A DNA stretch of 64,000 nt from Maribacter polysaccharolyticus. GTDB lineage: Bacteria; Bacteroidota; Bacteroidia; Flavobacteriales; Flavobacteriaceae. Below, one piece after another: positions 42,445 to 53,500 of the stretch. The stretch lies in assembly GCF_028882255.1 (NCBI RefSeq), contig NZ_JARBUY010000005.1, positions 248,001 to 312,000 on the forward strand. Direction: 5' to 3'. Numbering within the stretch: the stretch's first letter is position 1; every line of letters begins with the position of its first letter. The notes under the pieces were generated by a model that saw only the letters and a program-made list of their open reading frames with translations, was not told where the DNA came from and searched no databases. The position numbers were made by a program, and so were the translations under genes.

Positions 42445-43470
42445 GTGGAAAAAGAAACCATTTATATCCTTGCCATAGAATCGTCTTGCGACGACACTTC
42501 TGCGGCCGTTTTAGCCAATGACAAAGTCATCAGCAATATTGTTGCAACCCAAAAAATACATGAGGAATATGGGGGTGTTGTACCCGAACTTGCCTCTAGG
42601 GCGCACCAACAAAATATCGTTCCTGTCGTACACCAAGCTTTACTAAAGGCAAATATCGACAAAAAACAATTATCAGCCATAGCTTTTACTCGGGGACCGG
42701 GACTAATGGGTTCACTTTTGGTAGGAACCTCTTTTGCCAAGTCTTTGGCCTTGGGATTGAACATCCCCTTGATAGAGGTCAACCATATGCAAGCCCATAT
42801 TTTGGCCCACTTCATTGCCGATGAAGATAACCGCGCACCGAATTTCCCGTTTTTGGCCATGACCATTAGTGGTGGCCATACCCAAATTGTTCGGGTAAAC
42901 GATTATTTTGATATGGAAATCCTGGGCGAGACCTTGGATGATGCTGTTGGGGAAGCTTTTGATAAAAGCGCAAAAATCCTAGGCCTTCCTTACCCTGGTG
43001 GACCTTTGGTAGATAAATACGCCCAACTGGGAAATCCGAAAAAATTCCCTTTTCCCAAGCCAAAAGTAGGCGGATTGAATTTTAGCTTCAGTGGTTTAAA
43101 AACCAGCATCCTTTATTTTTTACAGCGGGAAACCAAAGCGAACCCCGATTTTATCGCGGAAAACCTGAACGACATTTGCGCCTCCATCCAATATACCATT
43201 ATCAATATTTTAATGGACAAGCTCAAAAAAGCCGTAAAGGAAACCCAGATAAAGCAAGTGGCCATCGGCGGTGGTGTATCGGCCAATTCGGGCATACGCA
43301 TCGCATTGAAAAATGCAGAAAAGAAATACGGTTGGTCCTCCCATATTCCTAAATTTGAATACTGTACCGATAATGCCGCCATGATCGGTATCGTAGGGTA
43401 CCATAAATACAAACGAAATGTATTTGCGTCCCAAGACGTAACAGCTAAGGCAAGGTATATCATTCAATAA
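42445..43470 (+). CDS. tsaD: tRNA threonylcarbamoyladenosine transferase
   Basis: With TsaB and TsaE, this cytosolic enzyme of 341 residues transfers the threonylcarbamoyl group to A37 of ANN-decoding tRNAs. It has IYILAIESSCDDTSAAV at the N-terminus, metal ligands H114 and H118 (HMQAHILAHF) and the late GGGVSANSG nucleotide motif. I choose the GTG at 42445 (MEKETIYILA) because it fits the normal TsaD N-terminus. The ATG at 42406 would add 13 residues and lies upstream of the predicted promoter. It heads a compact plus-strand run to 47513. Confidence 0.95.
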   Translation: MEKETIYILAIESSCDDTSAAVLANDKVISNIVATQKIHEEYGGVVPELASRAHQQNIVPVVHQALLKANIDKKQLSAIAFTRGPGLMGSLLVGTSFAKSLALGLNIPLIEVNHMQAHILAHFIADEDNRAPNFPFLAMTISGGHTQIVRVNDYFDMEILGETLDDAVGEAFDKSAKILGLPYPGGPLVDKYAQLGNPKKFPFPKPKVGGLNFSFSGLKTSILYFLQRETKANPDFIAENLNDICASIQYTIINILMDKLKKAVKETQIKQVAIGGGVSANSGIRIALKNAEKKYGWSSHIPKFEYCTDNAAMIGIVGYHKYKRNVFASQDVTAKARYIIQ

Positions 43471-43477
43471 TCGGGGT

Positions 43478-43828
43478 ATGGCTTACAACAAGGATTTGGA
43501 AAAAAGATTGGACTATGCCTTTGGGGTATTCCCCAAAGAAGTCTCTAAGGCCATTTCAAAAAAAAGGATGTTCGGAGGTCTAACCTATTTATTTAAAGGA
43601 AAGATGACGGTAGGAATCTTCAATAACGATTTAATGGTTCGTATATTGGACAGGAAAATGGATGGGATTCTTAAATTGGAAGCCGTCCGACCCATGGATT
43701 TCGCCAAAAGCCCGATGAAAGAATTCATTTACGTCTCCCCAAAAGGGTATGAGACCGAAGAAGCGCTCCAAAATTGGATTGAATTGGGTATTGAACATGC
43801 CCAAAATAAATTACGTAAAGCCCATTAG
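43478..43828 (+). CDS. TfoX/Sxy N-terminal-domain protein
   Basis: This small cytosolic protein of 116 residues carries the TfoX N-terminal domain: KRMFGGLTYLFKGKMTVGI, then LMVRI and a C-terminal EEALQNWIELGIEHA. In Gammaproteobacteria TfoX controls competence through CRP; in Bacteroidota the single-domain form has no assigned role. It starts seven bases after tsaD and is probably co-transcribed. Confidence 0.85.
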   Translation: MAYNKDLEKRLDYAFGVFPKEVSKAISKKRMFGGLTYLFKGKMTVGIFNNDLMVRILDRKMDGILKLEAVRPMDFAKSPMKEFIYVSPKGYETEEALQNWIELGIEHAQNKLRKAH

Positions 43829-43843
43829 AAACCATAAAGAACC

Positions 43844-44551
43844 ATGCAATTATTCTATTACCCCAATCTGGATAACAGTACCACCCAATTTGTTTTCACC
43901 CCAGAGGAGAGCCACCATATCGTAAAGGTATTGCGCAAGAAAGAAAATGACGACCTTCTGATAACGAACGGGAAAGGATACCTTTTCGAAGCGAAGATCC
44001 TATTGGCCGATGCCAAAAAATGCAAGGCCCAGATAACCTCCACCACAAAAAAACATCGGAAGATGTATTGGTTTCATTTGGTAGTGGCCCCTACAAAAAG
44101 TAACGACCGATTTGAATGGTTCCTCGAAAAAGCAACGGAAATAGGTGTCGATGAAATCACACCGATCATTTGTGAAAGATCGGAACGTAAAATCGTTAAA
44201 CCGGAACGTATGGAAAAGGTCTTGCAATCCGCTATGAAACAGTCCATGCAGGCCTATTTACCAAAATTGAACCCTGCCGTTACCTATAACGAATTCATAG
44301 ATCAGGAAAGAAAGGGACTTTTATTCATCGCACATTGTGAGGAAGACGAGAAGTTGGAATTAAAAAGATGTGTAGCTCCGGATAAGGACATCACCATACT
44401 GATCGGGCCTGAAGGCGATTTTTCAAGGCACGAAATAGACAAGGCATATAAAAAAGGATTTCTTCCGGTTTCACTGGGAAAAAACAGACTTAGGACGGAA
44501 ACCGCGGCCATCGTAGCCTGTACGACCGTCAATTTAATCAACAACGGATAA
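43844..44551 (+). CDS. rsmE: 16S rRNA m3U1498 methyltransferase
   Basis: This SPOUT-class methyltransferase of 235 residues methylates N3 of U1498 in 16S rRNA using SAM. It has an N-terminal PUA-like domain (HHIVKVLRKKENDD), then the knot domain with KATEIGVDEITPI, the SAM-binding IGPEGDFS and LRTETAAIVA. Length and motifs are standard. It is 15 bases after the TfoX-like gene in the tsaD run. Confidence 0.96.
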   Translation: MQLFYYPNLDNSTTQFVFTPEESHHIVKVLRKKENDDLLITNGKGYLFEAKILLADAKKCKAQITSTTKKHRKMYWFHLVVAPTKSNDRFEWFLEKATEIGVDEITPIICERSERKIVKPERMEKVLQSAMKQSMQAYLPKLNPAVTYNEFIDQERKGLLFIAHCEEDEKLELKRCVAPDKDITILIGPEGDFSRHEIDKAYKKGFLPVSLGKNRLRTETAAIVACTTVNLINNG

Positions 44552-44574
44552 ATACAACTTTGTATCTTTAGGCA

Positions 44575-45225
44575 ATGGGATATTCAAAACTCCTCGCTAT
44601 ACTATTTTTCACCACCCTTGCAAACTTGGTAAGTGGTCAGGAAATCGCCATCTTAAAATACAAAGGCGGTGGGGACTGGTATGCCAATCCGACGGCATTG
44701 CCCAATTTGATCCGATATTGCAATGCCCATATCGACACCGAAATCAAAGAAAGGCCCCAAACGGTAGAAGTTGGCGACATTACCATATTCCAATACCCCA
44801 TGCTCCATATGACCGGACATGGGAATGTGGTATTCTCCCAAGAGGAAGCGGACAACCTAAGGACGTACTTACTTTCAGGTGGCTTTTTACATATTGATGA
44901 CAATTATGGCATGGAGCCTTATTTACGAAAGGAACTTGCCAAGGTCTTCCCCAACAACGATCTGGAAGAACTCGGTGCCGATCACCCCATTTTTTCGGAA
45001 CACTATCAATTTCCCCAAGGGTTGCCAAAAATACACGAACATGACGGCAAAAGACCACAAGCCTTTGGCATTACCATTGACGGTAGATTGGTACTTTTGT
45101 TTACCTATGAATCCGATTTGGGCGATGGCTGGGAAGACCCTTCTGTTCATAACGACCCCGAAAGCGTACGTATAAAAGCCTTACAAATGGGTGCGAATAT
45201 CATCTCCTATGTATTTAAAAGTTAA
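44575..45225 (+). CDS. Exported DUF4159 protein
   Basis: This 216-residue protein has a signal peptide (residues 1-21, ending VSGQE) followed by one DUF4159 domain: ILKYKGGGDWYANPTALPNL near the start, then MLHMTGHGNVVFS and GFLHIDDNYG. The fold is like a class I glutamine amidotransferase or GATase-type alpha/beta domain, but the role is unknown. It is conserved beside rsmE in many Flavobacteriia as far as I recall. Likely periplasmic. Confidence 0.88.
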   Translation: MGYSKLLAILFFTTLANLVSGQEIAILKYKGGGDWYANPTALPNLIRYCNAHIDTEIKERPQTVEVGDITIFQYPMLHMTGHGNVVFSQEEADNLRTYLLSGGFLHIDDNYGMEPYLRKELAKVFPNNDLEELGADHPIFSEHYQFPQGLPKIHEHDGKRPQAFGITIDGRLVLLFTYESDLGDGWEDPSVHNDPESVRIKALQMGANIISYVFKS

Positions 45226-45232
45226 TTGATAT

Positions 45233-46321
45233 ATGACAGCCAAAACAATTGCAGACGGCATCTTAAGGGCAATAGCCATTCTTGTGGGTATTTTTCTTGT
45301 CTTACTGTTCCTCTATAAAATTCAATCGGTTTTGGTCTATTTGGCCATTGCTTTGGTAGCCTCGTTATTGGGAAGGCCCATTGTCCTGTTTTTACGCAAA
45401 AGACTTAAATTCAACAATACATTGGCCGTTATCGTTACTATGTTACTGTTCATAAGCCTGATAGGGGGAATCATAGCATTGTTCGTACCTCTCTTGATCA
45501 CCCAGGGCCAAAACCTTTCATTGTTGGATATTGATAACCTACAAGCCGATGTCGAGAACCTTTACCAGCAGGTGACCCAATATTTTGGAGTAAGCTCTTT
45601 GGAAATTGAACAGGGCATAAAAGATTCCAAGATTTTCGCCAATCTGAATTTTGGTTTTATCCCCGACGTATTGAATTCGTTCGTTAGTCTTTTGGGAAGT
45701 CTGAGCATAGGCTTGTTCTCTGTGCTCTTCATTGTATTTTTTTTCCTGAAAGACAGTAAATTGTTCGAACAGGGACTAATGGTCTTTATTCCGGAGAACA
45801 AGGAAAGTCGTTTAAAAAAATCGCTCGACACCATTAAGGATTTACTTTCAAGATACTTCGTAGGCCTGGTGTTACAGATACTCATCTTATTCATTATCTA
45901 CTCCATTGTTTTGTTCATTTTCGGGATTGAAAATGCCATCGTCATCGCGTTCTTGTGTGCCCTTCTGAATTTGATCCCCTACGTGGGTCCGATCATTGGG
46001 GGCGTACTAATGATGATCCTGACGATGACCAGTAATTTGGGGTCCGAATTCAGCACGGTAATCTTGCCGAAAACCATCTATGTAATGATCGGTTTTGCCA
46101 TCGGGCAATTGGTCGATAATTTCTTTTCTCAGCCCTATATCTTTTCCAATAGTGTAAAGTCCCATCCCCTTGAAATCTTTCTGATCATCATCATTGGCGG
46201 ATTGCTTTTCGGAATAACAGGAATGATCATTGCCGTACCCGGATACACCGCCATTAAGGTAATTTTAAAGGAATTTTTAGCCGAAAACAAGATTGTGAGA
46301 TCCTTGACAAAAAACCTATAG
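45233..46321 (+). CDS. AI-2E family transporter (TqsA/PerM-like)
   Basis: This integral membrane protein of 362 residues has about eight hydrophobic helices. Two come early, a re-entrant pair follows a soluble stretch rich in Asp and Gln (residues about 95-145), and four lie in the C-terminal half with the conserved LNLIPYVGPIIGG and GIENAIVIAFLCA motifs. Members include the E. coli autoinducer-2 exporter TqsA and Na/H-type PerM proteins; the substrate here is unknown. It starts seven bases after the DUF4159 gene. Confidence 0.92.
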   Translation: MTAKTIADGILRAIAILVGIFLVLLFLYKIQSVLVYLAIALVASLLGRPIVLFLRKRLKFNNTLAVIVTMLLFISLIGGIIALFVPLLITQGQNLSLLDIDNLQADVENLYQQVTQYFGVSSLEIEQGIKDSKIFANLNFGFIPDVLNSFVSLLGSLSIGLFSVLFIVFFFLKDSKLFEQGLMVFIPENKESRLKKSLDTIKDLLSRYFVGLVLQILILFIIYSIVLFIFGIENAIVIAFLCALLNLIPYVGPIIGGVLMMILTMTSNLGSEFSTVILPKTIYVMIGFAIGQLVDNFFSQPYIFSNSVKSHPLEIFLIIIIGGLLFGITGMIIAVPGYTAIKVILKEFLAENKIVRSLTKNL

Positions 46322-46328
46322 TATAACT

Positions 46329-47513
46329 TTGAATAAAGACATATTAAATACTGGTGTTCAAAAGTTTATAAACTCAAAAATCAATACTGACATCATGTCA
46401 GTATTACTTAAAAAGAGTCCATTTCCGGGTATTTCCCCCCAAGAGTTGGCCGAACAGGTACAAGCTAAGGAAAAGTGCGAAAAAAAACTTCCTACCTGGT
46501 TCCATACAGCGGGAATTTATTACCCCAATAAGCTGAATATCGAACAATGTTCCTCGGAAATCACCGCCGGGTACAAGGCGGAGATCGTAGGTGGAAAAAC
46601 CCTGGTTGATATGACAGGGGGATTTGGGGTAGACACCTATTTTTTCAGTAAGAAGACCGACACCGTTTTCCACTGTGAAATCAATGCAAACCTATCGCAA
46701 ATAGCTACCCATAATTTTAAGGTTTTGGGACTGAAAAATGTGGAGACGATACCGACGGACGGCATGGAATTCCTGTCCGGTTCCACGAAGGGATTTGATT
46801 GGATATTCATTGATCCTTCTAGACGTTCGGAAAGCAAGGGAAAGGTTTTTTTATTGTCTGACTGCACCCCGAATATTGTAGAACACCTCCCCCTATTGTT
46901 CAAGAAATCGAACCGGATATTGGTAAAGACTTCCCCTTTATTGGACATCACCAGTGGACTGAATCAATTAAGCCATGTGAAAGAAATACACGTCGTGGCC
47001 GTGAAAAACGAGGTCAAGGAATTGCTTTGGGTTTTAGAGAAAGGTTATGAGGGTGAAATAAAGATCCGTACCATAAACCTGAAACGACCAAAACCCCAAT
47101 GTTTTGACTTTATCCTTTCTGAGGAAAAAAAATCATTGGCCCCTTTCGGATTACCGCTCACATACCTTTATGAACCCAACGCAGCGATTTTGAAGGCAGG
47201 TGCATTCAAGCAAATAACAACATCACTTGATCTAAAGAAGTTGGGCGAACACTCGCACCTATACACTTCGGAGCATCTGGTGGAATTTCCCGGTCGGACA
47301 TTCAAAATAGAACGGGTTATCGGATATTCGAAAAAGGACCTAAAACCCCTTATGGGTATAAAAGCCAACGTTACGGTAAGGAACTTTCCGGATAACGTCG
47401 CCAAAATCCGAAAAAAATTAAAAATCAAGGATGGTGGTGACAGCTACCTTTTCTTTACCAAACTCCACAACGACCATCTCGTGGTCATACAGACCTCCAA
47501 GATCATGCCGTAA
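46329..47513 (+). CDS. Class I SAM methyltransferase with THUMP-like C-terminus
   Basis: This cytosolic protein of 394 residues has a helical N-terminal region, a methyltransferase core (VDMTGGFGVDTYF, then DWIFIDPSRR in the position of an N6-adenine-type active site) and a C-terminal THUMP-like RNA-binding domain (FRF-type, GIKANVTVRNFP). It probably modifies RNA. The start is TTG at 46329, which keeps the conserved N-terminus; the nearest ATG, 46395, would remove 22 residues. A TAACTTTG (46324-46331) resembling a promoter overlaps the TTG but is probably chance. It ends the tsaD run and converges with the adhesin gene. Confidence 0.85.
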   Translation: MNKDILNTGVQKFINSKINTDIMSVLLKKSPFPGISPQELAEQVQAKEKCEKKLPTWFHTAGIYYPNKLNIEQCSSEITAGYKAEIVGGKTLVDMTGGFGVDTYFFSKKTDTVFHCEINANLSQIATHNFKVLGLKNVETIPTDGMEFLSGSTKGFDWIFIDPSRRSESKGKVFLLSDCTPNIVEHLPLLFKKSNRILVKTSPLLDITSGLNQLSHVKEIHVVAVKNEVKELLWVLEKGYEGEIKIRTINLKRPKPQCFDFILSEEKKSLAPFGLPLTYLYEPNAAILKAGAFKQITTSLDLKKLGEHSHLYTSEHLVEFPGRTFKIERVIGYSKKDLKPLMGIKANVTVRNFPDNVAKIRKKLKIKDGGDSYLFFTKLHNDHLVVIQTSKIMP

Positions 47514-47554
47514 TCATTTTACCACACTTAATTTTATGGGTGGATAAGGTGGAC

Positions 47555-50500
47555 TTATCGATATAGTGTAAAATGGCCCACATACCTGATCTTGTTCTTA
47601 TCATTCGCATTCACCACATACCAATAGTCCCCAGAAGGTACCGGACTACCGTCATAATATCCGTCCCAGTTTTTAACCGCATCAAGTTCGGCCACGACCC
47701 TACCGTACCGATCATAGATCTTGACCTCTATATTGGGGAAGAATTCCCGGTTCCCGGGTGCCCATACATCGTTGTTATTATCCCCATCGGGAGTAAAGAA
47801 ATTAGGTATTTCCAACATTCCCGTAAACTCGAAAGGAATCGTCACTTCAGCCTCACAGCCATTTTGGTCGATGACCGTTGCCGTAACCGTCACACTCTCA
47901 TTGGTCGTAAATACGTTTTCACTTCCATAGGATTCCCCCTGGAAGAAAAATTCATATCCTCCAAAACCTCCACTCGCCGTTACCGTGAGCTCATTGGGTC
48001 CTGTCTTGACTCCTTCTATGATAAGCGGTTCATAATTTTCCAAGGTAAATTCCTCAAAACTGGTACACCCGTTTTCATGATAGATATAAATGGTATGGTC
48101 CCCGGCAGAAAGATCGCCCCAAGTGGTTTGTGTATCCGCAAGGTTGATGTCATCAACATCCAAAGAAAACAACAATTGGGACATTAAGCCGGTTTCTTGC
48201 ATTTCAATACTTACCGAATTATAAGGGAAAATCCCTTCACAACCATATTGAACGATGGCTTCTGCAGTCAAATCGACCCCGATTTCTATGGGTAACAAGG
48301 CATCGGTACCACACATATTCGCATCTTGGATAAATACGATGTAGGTTTCCCCACCTTCAAGGTTCTCAAAAATGAGATCATCATTGCGAACGAACACTTC
48401 ACTGCCATCCGAATCCGGCCCCACTAACATGGTTTCATAATAAGTCACCGAAGTAAGGGGGTCAACAAAAGGTGTACCTCCCGAGACCGTCAATTGTGCC
48501 GTACCATCCGCGAATCCGATACAGGTTTCGGGGGTAGTAATCACATCATCGACACTAACTACCGTTGGTTCGGTTATCGTGATAACATCTTTTTCAAAAC
48601 ATCCGTTCTCATCCTGGATCAAGATTTCATAGCTACCTACCGCCAATTCATCAAAGGTATAGGTGCCGGGATTTAGGGGATCACTGAAAAATTCATTGAA
48701 ATAAGGTGCTATCGCAAATTGAACGAGTCCAACCCCTCCACTAATGACCTCAATGGTAATCGCCCCATCTTCCTCCCCATAACAACTGACGGGAATAGGG
48801 GTAGCATCAAATATTATTGGATCTGGCCGTACTATTTCGAAAGGACCGGCAATATCGCTACAGGTATCCCCACTGGTAACTACGACATAATAATCGGATG
48901 CGGCATCCAAACCTTCAAAAGTCCCATAATTTTGGGGACCTCTTACCAAGGTTGCCGTAGCGGACGGACTGAACGCATCGACCGGATCGCCTGTATATAA
49001 GTAAAAGAGGTTATCCCCCACACCACCACTGGTGAACGATTCGATCCTACCGTCTAGTTCGGAAGCACAGGATATATCATCGGGCAGATTGGCGAATAAT
49101 GTAATGCCCGTAGCATCGGTCATGGTAATCCCATTGGATGTAACTGCCGGACATACATTAAGAGAATTTTTCTTTCTTACATTGAATTGATAGGTAATTC
49201 CGGAAACTCCCGTGAACAATTCGGTAGTACCGGTCATATCGGTATAGCCACCCACGGGAATCCCATTTTCAAGGGCGAGGTATTCGTAGGTAAACAACGG
49301 ATCGGGATTTTCGATCGTTAATTGCATTTCTCCCATGCCCCCACAACCAGGCACTTTGGTCTGTACCAATTTGGGTTGTACCGCTGGTGGTGGATCTACA
49401 TAATAGGGTTCCGTAACGAAAACACAATCATAACTTGAGGATACCTCGATAGCATACCACCCTTCACTAATGAAACCACCGGTGGCCCCTATAAACGTAG
49501 GGGTATTTTGAAGTCCACTACTCGACGCTATATCGGTATTGTCATTGCTGTTCAAATATAACAACCGATAATTATATCCGGCACCGGGATATCCGCCCGT
49601 CGCACCCGCAAGGGCAGTTGTAGCATCTCCGGAAGTCGGGTCATACGCTTCCAACACGGCATTGTTACCCCCTGGACATTGTAATGCAAGTGGCTCACGA
49701 ATTCCGGCATCAATTTGGGGCACCGCGTCCAAACTAATTTCAAACGTATCCGTACAGCCCTCTACATCCTGGATTTCAACTTGATAATCCCCACTGGGCA
49801 AGTTTTCAAATTCGCTATTGTTCGAGAAGGGTACCACCTCAGTCGTATAGGTAGATCCCCCATCGGTACTCAGAAGAAGTCGATATTCATAGGGCGAGCT
49901 GTCCCATCCTCCTTGACCTGTTGCTTCAATCTCCCCGGAATCATCATTACATCCCGTATTACCGACTTCTATGGCGGTAACCTCCAATTCCCCGTTCGGT
50001 GTTCGTATGGTTGCCGTATTACTATCACTGGTACAGAAGGGTATATCATCCGAAATTACCTCCACAAAGAAATTACCCCCTGTTAAACCGGTGATGGTTT
50101 CTGGATTATTGGCCGTATTAAAAGTTCCTGTACTCAAGACCGTCGTTTTTCCCGTGTCGCTGGCACTGTACACATTGTAGGTATAGGCCCCTGTATAAGT
50201 CGTTACTTCTATATACAATTCACCGTCGTTTCCGGGGTTAAAACAACTTACCGCTTTGGCCTCGCTAATAACGACGGTCGGGATTATTGGTTCAACTACG
50301 GTATGTACGGGCATCGGGTAGGTACACCCTCCGATATTGTCGGTAACTTCAAAAATATAATCCCCGGCAATGGGCAAATACATATCCACATAATCATTCC
50401 CTGGGGTATTGGTTACCGGGGTTATAGCCGCCACGGATACCGCGGATACCGTAAAATCGGTAGTACCCGAAACCTGGATCCGTACCCGTTCATCATCGTT

Positions 50501-53500
50501 ACAGTTTAATGCATCCACTTCGATAATGGATGAGATGATATCATCAGGGGTAGCCAAAGTCGGTAAATCGAAATAGGTCTGACACCCATTGCCATCAATG
50601 GCATAAACAGTAATATCCTGATTGGAACCATTATCAACGATTTCAAAGGTATTGGAGGATTGATAGTCGGAATACCCCGTAATACTGTATTGATAGCCAC
50701 TCCCTACCGTTCCTGGATTGGATGGATCCACGGATACCGTAATGGTTGTGGAACTATAGCGGTTTGCTCCACTTTCACAAGCGAAAGGCGGTGCAGATGC
50801 GGTAATGGCAAATGCATCCGGTTCATCGATGACCAATTCACCTGATAGCACCTCACAATTTCTGGCAGAGGTCACGATAACCTCATAGCTACCTTGGCTT
50901 AAGTTCGGGAAAGAACCCGAATTGTTCGTACTGATAGAAGCCCTACTGGAAAAATCGACCAATTCATAGGAAATAGGTCCATCAACATCAGTACCAGCCT
51001 GCAATGCAATATCGATACTCCCATCATTATCCCCAAAACAGGTGATATCGTGAACGGTCGTCGTGCCAATTACAGGGCTTACGGCAGCCTCCAAATAGAT
51101 ACTTGGGATGGTGAAATCACAATAATCCGTACCATCGAACATAATATTGTCCACAACGTGTACGGAATAGGTCCCTGGGAACAATCCCGTAAACACATCA
51201 CTGTTCTGTGTTATGGATACTGCATTCAAATTATAATCAAATCCTGTAAGCTCAAAAGTGAAATCACCACTACCGCCCGTGGTTTGTATGGTTATCTCCC
51301 CATCGGCATCGTTACAGGTAGTATCGGTGGTAAAAGTACCGGAAGCCGATAAAAATTCGTAGACCGTGGCAGTAGCTGTAGCACTACATCCATTGGCATC
51401 GACAACTTCCACAATGTAATCGCCTGGAGAAGACACCACATAAGTATGTTCATATAAAGTCCCTAAACCGTTCAGAACCCCATATTGCTCATCCCCTCCT
51501 AAACTAAATAGGGGGGTATCTACCGTAAACGGCACACTTACCGTAATATCGAAAGCGGTGGACGTAAAATCACATTGATTGATCACGGTCGTAGTGATAA
51601 CAGGAGCGTCATCAACAGGTATGATACTGGCAATAGCAAAAGAACTACACCCACTACTATCCATCACATACACATCATAGTCCCCGGCCGACCCAAAGAA
51701 AGTCGTTTCAGAAACATAATTACCCGCAACTGGCGTATTACCTTGTGGCATAAAAGCAAAGGTATACGGACCGCCATCTCCGCCCCTACCCTGAACGGTA
51801 ATCGACCCATCGGCATTACAGTTCGCTGGAGCAGTTTCTAAAATATCAATGGCCGGTAGGTTTTGGTCTATGGTAACGGCAACGGCATCGGTACAGGTGT
51901 CCGTTAGGTTCGTTACGATGATTTGATAATCCCCATAGGGTGCATTATAACTGCCCGTATGTGGGTCAGTTGTGGTAGTGACAGCGCTTTCCAAAGGAAT
52001 GGTCGAACCATCTTGTTCATTGAACAATTCTATATCCAAGTCATCCCCTATGATAAAACCGGTAATTTCATATAAGATTTCCCCATCGGTACTTGGGTAA
52101 CAAGCTGCCGGATTTGTTGTAGCAGTCACCGCTAAAGTAGAAGGACCATCAATCGGGGGAATCTCCTGTTCGTAGATACATCCCGTACCCGTGTCCAAAA
52201 CCATCACGGTATAGGCCACCCCGTATTGAATACCATCGGTCGCATTACTGAACGTATGATCGTTTACAGCCGGGGTATCATTCAATGCGTAATAGGCTGG
52301 TTGATGTTCCAATTTTATTTCATAAGCGCCTGAACCTCCACTTACGCTTACTGCATAGGTAAAACCACTATCATCACAAGTAATCGGTATGGCCGGAGGT
52401 ATGGGCGTGATCACCACCTCATTGGTAGTAATGGTCACATAATCCTCATCGGTACATCCATTGTCGTCCAAGGTAATGACCCGATAATCCCCAGGCACCA
52501 AAGCCGTATCGGTTATCGATAAAGGGAAGGCGGTTAGATCTACATCATCCTGTCTGGTAATGAAATTACCAAAGCTATCCTCTATGACAAAACTGAAATT
52601 CGCGGTGCCATCGGTAACATTGTTGATCATGATCCCCCCACTGACCGTACCTGTTGCGCACAATGCCGATATTTCGGAAACACTGGCATCGGGTGTTGGC
52701 GTGGAATCGGTAAGAATATCAACGGTACCCGTATACAGACAACCTCTTGCATCACGGATTTCGAGATCATAGGTACCTACGGCCAAATCCGAAAAAGCAC
52801 TTTGAGACCCCCAACCCCGATTATCAAAATTGATCTCATAAGGGGGCACCCCACTCGTGGCATCCGGGGTAATTACGATACGCCCATTGGCCGCCGCACC
52901 ACAACTAACCGGGGTAGGATCTACCGTTGGCGGGTCCAAAGAAGCAGGTGGTGCCAAGTAAATGGGTTCGGATTCCGCCACACATGCACTGTTAGTCGTA
53001 TTTTCATCAAAAATGCGGAAAATATAGTCTCCGTCTAAAGTAGTATCGTATAAGAAACTATTGGATGTAAATGTGGTCAATGCCCCCCAAGTAGCCCCGT
53101 TATCAGCACTTACTTGATACTGTTTGGTTCCCAACCCTGAGGTATACCCCCCAGTTACACTTACCCTTATTGTTCCAGGGGTTCCTCCACATGGGATTTC
53201 AGTTTCAATACTCGTAGAAACACGCAACTGTGGCTCAATGGTTATGGAAAGATCATCACTACAATTATTACCATCGACCACCTCAATCGTATAATTCCCC
53301 GGGGTTAGCCCTGTAAATGTTGGACTAGCTTGTAGCCCTCCCCCATTAATACGATACTGATGACCACTTAAAGGTGCCGTACCAGCTGTTGATGTTACTG
53401 TTGCAGTTGCCCCAAAACTAGGGTCGTAACAAAAATCCGAAGCAGCAGTATCCAAACTTATCGTTGGGGCATCCAAGGGGGTAAGATCAAAACTGAAAGT

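Noticed and set aside
44566-44580. tatctttag before the DUF4159 gene as a promoter
   Set aside because: It fails the last position of the consensus and the genes are tightly spaced in one run.
46324-46331. TAACTTTG, an exact TAnnTTTG match
   Set aside because: It overlaps the TTG start codon of the methyltransferase; a transcript from it would lack the conserved N-terminus, so it is more likely chance.
47543-47559. GATAAG-gtgga-CTTATC dyad between the methyltransferase and the adhesin as a terminator
   Set aside because: Six base pairs only, overlapping the adhesin stop, with no T-run.
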